This document shows positions 35,639-43,611 of a stretch of 64,000 nt of DNA, piece after piece (the stretch's first letter is position 1; each line of letters begins with the position of its first letter). The DNA is taken from NCBI GenBank assembly GCA_050330205.1, contig JBHJOA010000028.1, positions 38,262-102,261 on the forward strand, written 5' to 3'. This DNA is from Pelagibius sp050330205 (lineage in GTDB: Bacteria; Pseudomonadota; Alphaproteobacteria; Kiloniellales; Kiloniellaceae). A program made the position numbers and the translations under genes. A model generated the notes under the pieces. It made no database searches and was not told where the DNA came from. It was given only the letters and a program-made list of their open reading frames with translations.

Positions 35639-37855
35639 ATGAGCGCAGCGACCGAGACGCGCTTGCCGGAAGGCGCCGAGAACGGCGCGGACAAGAAGAA
35701 GCGGGGGAAGGCGGGGATCGCCCGCCTGGGATCGAAATTCGCCGGTCGCCGCATCGGCATCGGCTACCGCCTGTTCGGTGCGTTCGGCGCCGTGGCCTTC
35801 CTGACGCTCGCCGCCAGCGGCGTCGCCTGGTTCTCGTTCTCCAACGTCGGCGACGTGCTGCAGCAGGTCACCGGGCGCAGCGTGCCGGCAATGACAGAGG
35901 CCCTGCGCCTGTCCAGCGCCAGCGCGTCGCTGTCGGCCGAGGCGCCGGCCCTGGTCGCCGTCAACAACGACAGCGAGCGCAGCGCCCAGAACGCCGAACT
36001 CGAAATCAAGATTGCCGAGATGAACGCGACCCTCGACGCCCTGCGCGAACGCCTCGGGCAGTCGGCACAGCTCGACGCGGTCGACGGGCTCACCCGGCAG
36101 GTTACCGACAACCTGGTGGCGCTGAACGGCGCCGTCGCCGAGATCCTCCAGCTGCGCGGCGCGCGCGAGGCGAAGGTGTCGGAGATCGCCCGCCTGCATA
36201 CCGAGATTCTGTCGGTCACCGTGCCGATGGTCGACGATGTCTACTTCGACCTGGTCATCGACGCCGAACTGGCGGCGGAGATCGGCGGCAGCATGGTCAC
36301 CGACCTCTTCGACACCGGCGTGACGGCCGTGATGTCGGTGCTGCGCACCGAATCGCAGGTGAACTTGCTGGACGGCATCCTGAGGGATGCCGCGCAGGCC
36401 AATCACCCCAGCCGCCTGCAGCCGCTGCGCGAGCGCTTCACCGCCGCCAAGGTGACCCTGCTGGAAAGCGCCGACAAGATCACGGCCGGCGAGGGCGCCG
36501 ACAGGCTGAACGTCCTGGTCGGCGAACTGCTGCTGCTCGGCGAGGACGCCGGCAACATCTTCGAACTCCGCGAGGCGGAACTGGCGGCACTGGCCCACGC
36601 GCAGAGCGTGATGGAGAACAGCCGGCTGGCTTCGGCCGACCTGGCCGGGGAGGTCGACCGCATGGTCGACGCGGCCGGCGAGGAACTGAGCGCCGGCACC
36701 GATTCCTCCGAGTCCGCCATCGCCGGCGGCAAGTTCTGGCTGCTGCTCATTGCCGGCATCAGCCTCGTATTCTCTCTGGCGATCGCCTGGCTCTACGTGG
36801 GCCGCAACCTGGTCGCCCGCCTGAGCGCCGTCGCCGCCTCGATGCGGGAGATCGCCGACGGCAACCTGGACGCCAAGGTGGCGGTCGCCGGCAACGACGA
36901 GATCACCGAGATGGCGCGCACCCTCAGCGTGTTCCGCGACGGCTTGGCCGAGGTCGAGAAGGCCAACGCCAAGGTCGCCGAGGAGCGCGAAGCGGCGGCG
37001 CGCGAACGCCGCCAGGCGATGATCGAACTGGCCGACGACTTCGAGGCCCGGGTGATGGGCGTCGTCGAGTCCGTGACCCAGGCCTCCGGCAACGTGCAGA
37101 ACTCGTCGCAGAGCATGTCCGGCACCGCCAGGAGCGCCAGCGCCAAGGCGGAGTCCGCGGGCGCCGCCGCCGAGCGCGCGGCGACCAACGTGCAGACCGT
37201 GGCCAGCGCGTCGGAGGAACTCTCCGCCTCGATCCAGGAGATCGGTCGCCAGGTCAACCAGTCGTCGACCATCGCCGCGAGCGCCGCCGAGAAGGGCCAG
37301 AAGACCAACGAACAGGTCGAGGGCCTGTCGGAAGCGGCGCAGAAGATCGGCGAGGTGGTGAAGATGATCACCGACATCGCCGAGCAGACCAACCTGCTGG
37401 CGCTCAACGCCACCATCGAAGCCGCGCGGGCGGGCGAGGCCGGCAAGGGCTTCGCGGTGGTGGCGAGCGAAGTGAAGGGCCTGGCGACGCAGACCGCCAA
37501 GGCCACCGAGGACATCGCCGAGCAGATCAGGGGCATCCAGAACGCCACGCGCGACGCGGTCACGGCGATCAAGGACATCACCATGACCATCGCCGAGATC
37601 GACACCATCGGCACGGCAATCGCCGCGGCGGTCGAGCAGCAGTCCGCGGCCACACACGAGATCTCGCGCAACGTGCAGGAAGCGGCGGCGGGCGCCCAGC
37701 AGGCGGGTTCCAACATCACCGAGGTGCATCACGCCATCGGCCAGACCAACACCGCGGCCGACCAGATGCTGCAGGCCTCGACGACCCTGGCCGAGCAGGC
37801 CACCGACCTCAAGTCCCAGGTCACGCAGTTCCTGACCCAGGTACGCAGCGCGTAG
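35639..37855 (+). CDS. Methyl-accepting chemotaxis protein
   Basis: 738 aa from the ATG at 35639. A charged cytoplasmic N terminus leads to TM1 (about residues 45-68, FGAVAFLTLAASGVAWFSF). A largely helical periplasmic sensor of ~310 residues follows, then TM2 (LLLIAGISLVFSLAIAWLYV), HAMP (LSAVAASMREIADGNLDAKV) and the signalling domain. The hairpin tip IAEQTNLLALNATIEAARAG contacts CheA/CheW. No C-terminal receptor-modification pentapeptide is seen. The large helical sensor may bind a small molecule or a loaded binding protein; the binding-protein gene just upstream is a natural candidate. Confidence 0.95.
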   Translation: MSAATETRLPEGAENGADKKKRGKAGIARLGSKFAGRRIGIGYRLFGAFGAVAFLTLAASGVAWFSFSNVGDVLQQVTGRSVPAMTEALRLSSASASLSAEAPALVAVNNDSERSAQNAELEIKIAEMNATLDALRERLGQSAQLDAVDGLTRQVTDNLVALNGAVAEILQLRGAREAKVSEIARLHTEILSVTVPMVDDVYFDLVIDAELAAEIGGSMVTDLFDTGVTAVMSVLRTESQVNLLDGILRDAAQANHPSRLQPLRERFTAAKVTLLESADKITAGEGADRLNVLVGELLLLGEDAGNIFELREAELAALAHAQSVMENSRLASADLAGEVDRMVDAAGEELSAGTDSSESAIAGGKFWLLLIAGISLVFSLAIAWLYVGRNLVARLSAVAASMREIADGNLDAKVAVAGNDEITEMARTLSVFRDGLAEVEKANAKVAEEREAAARERRQAMIELADDFEARVMGVVESVTQASGNVQNSSQSMSGTARSASAKAESAGAAAERAATNVQTVASASEELSASIQEIGRQVNQSSTIAASAAEKGQKTNEQVEGLSEAAQKIGEVVKMITDIAEQTNLLALNATIEAARAGEAGKGFAVVASEVKGLATQTAKATEDIAEQIRGIQNATRDAVTAIKDITMTIAEIDTIGTAIAAAVEQQSAATHEISRNVQEAAAGAQQAGSNITEVHHAIGQTNTAADQMLQASTTLAEQATDLKSQVTQFLTQVRSA

Positions 37856-38323
37856 AGCTGCACCGGGGTCGGGCGTCCGGGCTTTCCGCGGGGAGGACGC
37901 TACGCTGGCGACACCGCACCCTTGTCATTGCCGGGATTGACCCGGCAATCCATGACAACACCGGCACTGTCTGGTGCCAACCGAACCCTGGACCCTCGGG
38001 ACAAGCCCGAGGGTGACCTTCGGCGTGGGAACGCAGCGCCATAGCCAGCACCCCAACTGTCATGCTCGGGCTTGTCCCGAGCATCCAGGGCCACCGCTCG
38101 GCACACGCCCCTGGACCCTCGGAACAAGTCCGAGGGTGACGATTGTGGTGGTTGCGCAGGGTGGTGCGAGGCCGAGGTCGGCAAGCTTGAGGATGACAAG
38201 AAAAGTGGGGGCGAGGGCCAGCGGTTGTCCCTGGGTCGCCTCCAATCGAACCTTTACCGGACAACCGTGGATCAAGTCCGATAATGAATGAAGAGGTGAC
38301 AGCCTCTCCTGCTCGAGATCGAG
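37856..38323. other. Intergenic region made mostly of palindromic repeats
   Basis: 468 bp without a gene. It holds the repeat cluster at 37924-38140 and, at 38240-38285, a degenerate remnant of the same family (ATCAAGTCCG). The rest (38141-38230) shows nothing I recognise. Confidence 0.7.
37924..38140. repeat. Composite palindromic repeat cluster 1
   Basis: Four hairpins in a row: type C (GTCATTGCCGGGATTGACCC and onward, 37924-37955), type A (ACCCTCGGGACAAGCCCGAG, 37992-38017), type B (CATGCTCGGGCTTGTCCCGA, 38059-38090) and a second type A (38111-38140). All three share an ACAAG/CTTGT-like loop between short GC arms. The same hairpin types recur at 53751, 59740 and 62727. Confidence 0.85.
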
Positions 38324-38803
38324 CTAATCCTCGTCGGGGACGAATGCCCAGATCTTCGCATGGTCGTCGGCGCGGGCCGGCTGGATGACGCGGAAGCGCT
38401 CGACGAAGCCGGCGTCGCCGGGTTCGCGCTCGAGCGCCAGCAGGGTGCCGAGCTTGTGATCGCAGAGCCCGGCGGCGTCGTCCACCTCCTGGCGCGCGGC
38501 GGCCAGGGCGTGGCCGAGGCTGGGCGCGCCGTAGGCTGCCTCGAGGTGACGGGCGAGCCGTTCGACGGCGGCGAAGTAGGCGGCCTCGTCGATCTCCGCG
38601 ACCTCCACCAGCGTGGTGTGGCCGAAGCTGTCGAGGCCGAGCCAGCCGGAGCGGAAGGCAAGCTGCGCCTTGCCTTCGAGCCGTGTGGGATCGGCGCCGG
38701 CGAAGACGAAGCCGCCGGGCACAGCCCACTCGCCGGGCTCGCAGGCCCGCTCGAAGACGTGGCGGTCGGACTGGTCGAGGCGAATGGCGCGTGGCAGCCG
38801 CAT
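38324..38803 (-). CDS. DUF6505-like hypothetical protein
   Basis: 159 aa cytoplasmic protein, no signal or membrane segment. N terminus MRLPRAIRLDQSDRHVFERA and the core GEWAVPGGFVFAGADP and FRSGWLGLDSFGHTTLVEVA. I believe this is the DUF6505 family of alphaproteobacteria, from memory of the N-terminal pattern; no function is known to me. It follows a GGDEF gene by 62 bp on the same strand. Confidence 0.6.
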   Translation of the reverse strand: MRLPRAIRLDQSDRHVFERACEPGEWAVPGGFVFAGADPTRLEGKAQLAFRSGWLGLDSFGHTTLVEVAEIDEAAYFAAVERLARHLEAAYGAPSLGHALAAARQEVDDAAGLCDHKLGTLLALEREPGDAGFVERFRVIQPARADDHAKIWAFVPDED

Positions 38804-38865
38804 GATCGGTCGATCCTACACGACGCGCGTCGGGCGCGCCGAGCCGAATCCGGGCGGTGGAGGGG

Positions 38866-39588
38866 TCAGGCGGAGGCGGGCCGGTTCATGTCCAGCAGCC
38901 GCGGTAGCTTGTTGCGGTAGAGATCCCGGTCGACCAGGTCGAGCAGGCTCTCGGCATGGCTCAGGCGATTGTAGGTGACCACCCCGAAGCCGGCGGAGAC
39001 CTGCAGGCTGGTGTCCTGCCAGGGCACCAGCAGGCCGTTGACCATGCGCGACAGCTTGCCCGCCAGCCGCTCGCTGTCGGCCAGCGAGGTGTGGGTCATG
39101 ATGATGGCGAACTCGTCGCCGCCGACGCGGGTGACGTAGTCGCTCTCGCGGGTGTTGCGCTTCAGCACCTTGCCGACGGCGCGCAGGATGGCGTCGCCCG
39201 CCGGGTGGCCGTAGGTATCGTTGACCGCCTTGAAATGGTTGAGGTCGCACATGACCAGCAGGCCGCACTCGTCCTGGCGGCGGGCGCGGGCGAGGGCGCG
39301 CGACAGCTCGAGCTCGAAGCCGCGGCGGTTCAGCAGGCCGGTCAGCTCGTCGGTCACCGAGAGCGATTCCAGGTAGCGGATGCGGGCGCGCTGCAGGGCC
39401 AGGGTCTGCTCCGCCTCGGCGGCCGCCGTCAGCAGGTCGTCGAGCAGCCGCAGGCTGGCGCCGTCGAGGGCCTGCGCCGACTCCCGGGCCTGGCGCCGCA
39501 GGCGGTCGGCGACCGAGCAGAGCTGCGGCAGGTTGTCCTGCCGGATCAGGCTCTCGATATTGACGTCTTCGAGCAGGCTCGTGTTCAT
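38866..39588 (-). CDS. Diguanylate cyclase (GGDEF)
   Basis: 240 aa from the ATG at 39588; upstream frame extension lacks conservation. It makes cyclic di-GMP from two GTP. Residues 1-75 form helices with no named sensor. The GGDEF domain covers residues about 78-235: SVTDELTGLLNRRGF, VMCDLNHFKAVNDTYGH, and the intact active site RVGGDEF with GGDEF at 156-160. An RxxD inhibitory site (RESD, 147-150) sits five residues upstream, so product inhibition is likely. No EAL domain. Divergent from eipB. Confidence 0.92.
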   Translation of the reverse strand: MNTSLLEDVNIESLIRQDNLPQLCSVADRLRRQARESAQALDGASLRLLDDLLTAAAEAEQTLALQRARIRYLESLSVTDELTGLLNRRGFELELSRALARARRQDECGLLVMCDLNHFKAVNDTYGHPAGDAILRAVGKVLKRNTRESDYVTRVGGDEFAIIMTHTSLADSERLAGKLSRMVNGLLVPWQDTSLQVSAGFGVVTYNRLSHAESLLDLVDRDLYRNKLPRLLDMNRPASA

Positions 39589-39795
39589 CGCTTCGGCTCC
39601 TGCCGTGCGCGGGATGTCGCTCAACCTGGGATGCAATCCGCGGGCCAAGAATTGGGCGCGAAATTTCAAGGACTTACGCGGGGCACCTGCGGCCGCAGGG
39701 CAGGATTTTCCACGGCGGCAGCAACTTCTGCCCGCCGGGCCGGGCCTATGCCAAGTCTGGCAATCGCTCCTTCGCTCTCTTGATTTTTAGTAGAA

Positions 39796-39825
39796 TCTCA
39801 ATCACTTGACGTATAGGTCTTGAGA
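39796..39825. promoter_or_regulatory. Inverted repeat TCTCAA-N18-TTGAGA (copy 2) with promoter-like TTGACG
   Basis: Arms 39796-39801 and 39820-39825. The spacer contains TTGACG and TATAG, so the site may overlap a promoter of eipB, whose start is 40 bp downstream. Identical arms and spacing occur at 34091-34120. Confidence 0.45.
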
Positions 39826-39864
39826 CGGCCGTTGCAGCTTGGCGGCCGGGCGGGGGAGTTGGAC

Positions 39865-40680
39865 ATGCGACGTTGGACTGCAGTGTTGGTGCTGGTGCTC
39901 TTCGGCGCCTGCGGGGCCGCCGGCATAACGGCCGCGACGCCGCTCAGCGCCCCGCTGTTGCCGCACAAGGCGGTCTACGGCCTGTCCCTCGGCGACCTGC
40001 GGACGACCGGCTCGGTGGTCGATGCCGCCGGCCGCTTCGAGTTCGAGTGGTCCGACGTCTGCGACGGCTGGGCCGTCAACCAGCGGTTTCGCATCGCCCT
40101 GCTCTACACCGACGGCATGTCGGTGAATTTCGGCTGGAGCCTGTCGTCCTGGGAGTCGAAGGACGGCCGGCGCTACCGCTTCTTCATCCGCCGCTTCGAC
40201 GGCGCCGGCGGCGGCGAGACGGTGCGCGGCGAAGCCGAGATCGGCGCCGACGGTGCCGGCGAGGCGGTGTTCAGCCAGCCGGAGCACCGCGTTGTCGCGC
40301 TGCCGGCCGGCACCCTGTTCCCCACCGCGCATACCTCCTACGTCCTGGAGCACGCCGAAGCCGGCGGCGCCCCGGTGTGGACATTGGTTTTCGACGGCTC
40401 CGGCGACGAGGGCCTGTTCGGCGTTTCCGCCGCCCTGTCGCGCCGGCTTTCTCCCGAGGCCCCGTCGCGCCTGCCCAGCCCCCTGCTGCAGGGTGTGGAG
40501 TCCTGGCAGATGAACATGGCCTTCTACGGCGTCGACTCCAGCGATCTCGAGCCCGAGCAGGAACAGGGGTTGCGGCTCTACGCCAACGGCGTGGTCGACG
40601 AGATGCGCCTCGACTACGGCGAGTTCCTGCTCGACGCCGATCTCATCGAAATCACGCCCCTGCCGCAGCCCGACTGCTGA
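39865..40680 (+). CDS. eipB: Cell-envelope integrity protein EipB (DUF1849)
   Basis: 271 aa from the ATG at 39865, with GGGGGAG upstream. Signal peptide at residues 1-24. The EipB family forms a periplasmic beta-spiral that maintains envelope integrity in alphaproteobacteria. Visible: APLLPHKAVYGLSLGDLRTT, FEWSDVCDGWAVNQRF, WSLSSWESKDGRRYRF, LFPTAHTSYVLEHA and PSPLLQGVESWQMNMAFY. Cys66 and the C-terminal Cys271 match the conserved disulfide pair of the family. Single gene, convergent with dinB. Confidence 0.88.
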   Translation: MRRWTAVLVLVLFGACGAAGITAATPLSAPLLPHKAVYGLSLGDLRTTGSVVDAAGRFEFEWSDVCDGWAVNQRFRIALLYTDGMSVNFGWSLSSWESKDGRRYRFFIRRFDGAGGGETVRGEAEIGADGAGEAVFSQPEHRVVALPAGTLFPTAHTSYVLEHAEAGGAPVWTLVFDGSGDEGLFGVSAALSRRLSPEAPSRLPSPLLQGVESWQMNMAFYGVDSSDLEPEQEQGLRLYANGVVDEMRLDYGEFLLDADLIEITPLPQPDC

Positions 40681-40701
40681 GGCGGCCCGGCGCCGCCGGC
40701 G

Positions 40702-42030
40702 TCAGCCCTTCTTGGGCTGTGCTCCCGCCTTTGCCTTGGCGGCCGACGGGGGGCGCTCGATGCCGATCGACCGGCCCTTGCCGATGGCCCGGTCGCCGAG
40801 CTTGGCGCGCACCTGGTCGATGACCCTTTCGACGCGCGCGCGCTTGGTGCGGTCCGGATCGAGGAGATCCGGCAGGTCTGCCTGCTCGGTGGGGACGAGG
40901 TCGGCAGCGCCGACGCCGATCAGCCGGAAGCGGCGGCCGTCGGCCTCCTGGCGCACCAGCGGCGTGACGGTCCGGTAGATCTCCTCGGCCATCTGGGTCG
41001 CCGCGCCGAGGCGTCGCGAACGCGAAATCAGCCGGAAGTCGGCGGTCTTCAGTTTCAGCTGCAGGGACAACCCCGCCAGTCCCGCCTTCTTCAGCCGCCG
41101 CGCCACCTTCTCGCAGAGCGGCCAGAGCCGCTCCAGCAGCGCCGGCGCGGCGGCGATGTCGTCGTTGAAGGTGGTCTCCGCGGAGATGCTCTTGGCCGGC
41201 GACTGCGGATTGACGCCGCGGTCGTCGCGGCCGCGGGCGAAGCGGTAGAGCCGGCCGCCGATGCTGCCGTAGCGGGCCACCAGCTCGGCCTCGTCCAGCG
41301 GCAGCAGGTGGCGCACCTTGGTAATGCCGTCGCGCGCCAGGGCGGCGCGCAGCGACTTGCCGACCCCCCAGACGATGCCCACCGGCTGTTCGGCCAGAAA
41401 GCTCTCGGCGGCATCGAAGCCGAGTACCGCGAAGCCGCGCGGCTTGTCGAGGTCGGAGGCGACCTTGGCGAGGAACTTGTTGTAGCTGAGGCCGATCGAG
41501 GCGGTGAGGCCCATCTCCTCTTCGATCTCCTTGACCAGCCGCGCCAGGCTGCGCGCCGGCCAGCCGTGGTGCAGCGCTTCGGTGCCCGAGAGGTCGAGGA
41601 AGGCCTCGTCGATGGAGAGCGGTTCCACCAGGGGGGTGAGTGCCAGCATGCGCTCGCGCACGGCACGTCCGGCCTCGGCATACTTGGCCATGTCCGGGCG
41701 GATGACGACGGCGTCGGGACAGGCCTTCAGCGCCTTGAACATCGGCATCGCCGAGTGGACGCCGTAGAGGCGGGCGACGTAGCAGGCGGCGGAGACCACG
41801 CCGCGGCGGCCGCCGCCGACGATCACCGGCTTGTCGCGCAGTTCCGGGCGGTCGCGCTTCTCGACGCTGGCGTAAAAGGCGTCGCAGTCGATATGGGCCA
41901 GGGTCAGGCGGTCGAGGTCGGGGTGCCAGACCAGGCGCGGGCTGCCGCAGGCGGGACAACGCGGCGCCGCCGCCGCGCCCTCAGCGGGTTCGGGCCAGGT
42001 CTCGAGGCAGTCGCGGCAGAGCCCCGGCAT
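40702..42030 (-). CDS. dinB: DNA polymerase IV with N-terminal zinc-ribbon extension
   Basis: 442 aa Y-family translesion polymerase. Residues 1-32 carry CRDC and CPAC pairs, a likely zinc ribbon that many alphaproteobacterial DinB proteins have and enterobacterial ones lack. The polymerase core follows: IAHIDCDAFYASVEKRDRPE (catalytic Asp), SAACYVARLYGV, PLSIDEAFLDLSG (catalytic Asp-Glu) and GIVWGVGKSLRAAL (helix-hairpin-helix). The little-finger domain is from about residue 250. No clear beta-clamp motif at the very C terminus. It follows the ROK gene by 3 bp. Confidence 0.94.
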   Translation of the reverse strand: MPGLCRDCLETWPEPAEGAAAAPRCPACGSPRLVWHPDLDRLTLAHIDCDAFYASVEKRDRPELRDKPVIVGGGRRGVVSAACYVARLYGVHSAMPMFKALKACPDAVVIRPDMAKYAEAGRAVRERMLALTPLVEPLSIDEAFLDLSGTEALHHGWPARSLARLVKEIEEEMGLTASIGLSYNKFLAKVASDLDKPRGFAVLGFDAAESFLAEQPVGIVWGVGKSLRAALARDGITKVRHLLPLDEAELVARYGSIGGRLYRFARGRDDRGVNPQSPAKSISAETTFNDDIAAAPALLERLWPLCEKVARRLKKAGLAGLSLQLKLKTADFRLISRSRRLGAATQMAEEIYRTVTPLVRQEADGRRFRLIGVGAADLVPTEQADLPDLLDPDRTKRARVERVIDQVRAKLGDRAIGKGRSIGIERPPSAAKAKAGAQPKKG

Positions 42031-42033
42031 GGC

Positions 42034-42990
42034 TCAGGAGGCCGCCGCGAGGGCGCTGGGCAGTTCCTCCGGCCGCCACAGCCGGGCGGCGCCGAAGACG
42101 CCGCTGGAATCGCCGTGCCGGGCCTTGAGCACGCGGGTCGCCACGCGGTCGGAGAAGACGTAGCGGGGCAGCAGCGCCGGCAGCGTCTCATAGAGATGGT
42201 CGAGGTTGGAGAGGCCGCCGCCGAGCACCACCGCGTCGGGGTCGAGGATGTTGATCACCCCGGCCAGGGCACGGGCGAGACGGTCGCCGTGGCGGGCCAG
42301 GGCGGCCCGGGCCGCCGCCTCGCCGGCGCCGGCGCGCGCCGCGATTTCGCGGGCGGTGATCGCCTCGCCGCCGGTCTCGTGGTAGTCGCGCGCCAGGCCG
42401 GGCCCGGAGAGGAAGGTCTCGATGCAGCCGCGCTTTCCGCAGTAGCAGGCCGGCCCGGGGAGTTCGGCCTCGCCGGGCCAGGGCAGGGGGTTGTGCCCCC
42501 ATTCGCCGGCGATCGCGTTGACCCCGGTCAGCGGGCGGCCGGCCACCACGATGCCGCCGCCGACCCCGGTGCCGAGGATGGCGGCGAAGACCACGCCGAG
42601 GCCGGCGGCGGCGCCGTCGGCGGCCTCCGAGAGGGCGAGGCAGTTGGCGTCGTTCAGCAGGCGTACCGGGCGGCCGAGCGCGGCGGCGAGGTCGCGGTCG
42701 AGGGGCCGGCCGTTCAGCCAGGTCGAGCTGGCGTTCTTGATGAAACCTGTGGCTGTGGAGAGAGCGCCCGGGATGCCGACGCCGACGCTGCCGCGGCGCC
42801 CGGTTTCCGCCTCAACCTGTTGAACCAGGCCGACGATCGCGTCTATCGTTGCACCGTAGTCCTCGCGCGGCGTGTCGCGGCGCCGGCGCGCCAGAACCGC
42901 CCCGTCGGGCCCGAGGGCGGCGGCCTCGATCTTGGTGCCGCCCAGGTCGACCCCGATACGTATGATTTCGCTATGCTCTTTGCCGTGCAT
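42034..42990 (-). CDS. ROK-family sugar kinase
   Basis: 318 aa from the ATG at 42990; a TTG at 43032 is less likely. ATP-dependent sugar kinase of the ROK group (fructokinase, glucokinase or N-acetylglucosamine kinase type). N-terminal IGVDLGGTKIEAAAL phosphate-binding motif, LNDANCLALSEA, and the zinc-binding CYCGKRGCIETFLSG (C-x-C-G-x-x-G-C) that marks ROK kinases. No helix-turn-helix domain, so it is an enzyme rather than a repressor. Substrate is unresolved. The gene abuts dinB and is divergent from divK. Confidence 0.92.
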   Translation of the reverse strand: MHGKEHSEIIRIGVDLGGTKIEAAALGPDGAVLARRRRDTPREDYGATIDAIVGLVQQVEAETGRRGSVGVGIPGALSTATGFIKNASSTWLNGRPLDRDLAAALGRPVRLLNDANCLALSEAADGAAAGLGVVFAAILGTGVGGGIVVAGRPLTGVNAIAGEWGHNPLPWPGEAELPGPACYCGKRGCIETFLSGPGLARDYHETGGEAITAREIAARAGAGEAAARAALARHGDRLARALAGVINILDPDAVVLGGGLSNLDHLYETLPALLPRYVFSDRVATRVLKARHGDSSGVFGAARLWRPEELPSALAAAS

Positions 42991-43187
42991 TGGGACCGAT
43001 GAAATGGGAGGTTTGTCGTCAAAGCTTACCAAAAATTAACTTTGTCCCTCTATTAACGAATGGATGCCGGTGGCGGTCCTCCGAGCAGCGATCGCAGACC
43101 GTCCCGAAATTAGGAAGTATTCGGTGCCGTCTTGTTCGATTGGACTGTGCCTTCACGTCACGCGACCCAATGGCCGGGGCAAACAAA

Positions 43188-43589
43188 ATGATGAATGGTA
43201 CGAAAAGCGTCAAAGAGGCAGGGCCGGCGAAGACCGTGCTGATCGTGGAGGACAACGAGCTCAATATGAAGCTCTTTCACGATCTGCTCGAAGCGCACGG
43301 CTACAACATCCTGCAGACCAAGGACGGAATGGACGCGCTGCGCCTGGCGCGCGAGCATCATCCCGACCTGATCCTGATGGACATCCAGCTTCCCGAGGTT
43401 TCCGGGCTGGAGGTCACCAAGTGGATCAAGGAAGACGACAACCTGAAATCCATCCCGGTCGTTGCGGTTACCGCCTTCGCCATGAAGGGGGACGAGGAAA
43501 AGATTCGCGAGGGCGGCTGCGAGGCCTATATCGCCAAGCCGATCTCCGTCACCAATTTCCTGGAGACCGTCGAGCGCTTCCTCAACTAG
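43188..43589 (+). CDS. divK: Single-domain response regulator DivK
   Basis: 133 aa receiver with no output domain. Phosphoacceptor Asp65 in LILMDIQLPEVSG, acidic pair in VLIVEDNELNMKLF, conserved Thr in AVTAFAMKG, and Lys117 in YIAKPISV. DivK is phosphorylated by polar kinases and steers the CckA-CtrA cell-cycle pathway. The start is taken at ATG 43188; ATG 43170 is possible. It is followed 22 bp later by pleD, the classical order. Confidence 0.92.
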   Translation: MMNGTKSVKEAGPAKTVLIVEDNELNMKLFHDLLEAHGYNILQTKDGMDALRLAREHHPDLILMDIQLPEVSGLEVTKWIKEDDNLKSIPVVAVTAFAMKGDEEKIREGGCEAYIAKPISVTNFLETVERFLN

Positions 43590-43611
43590 TCGCCGCGGAC
43601 AGTCTTCCGAT

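Noticed and set aside
43036..43057. Two TTAAC half-sites upstream of divK as a CtrA box
   Set aside because: The spacing does not match the required TTAA-N7-TTAAC; two AT-rich half-sites alone are weak evidence.
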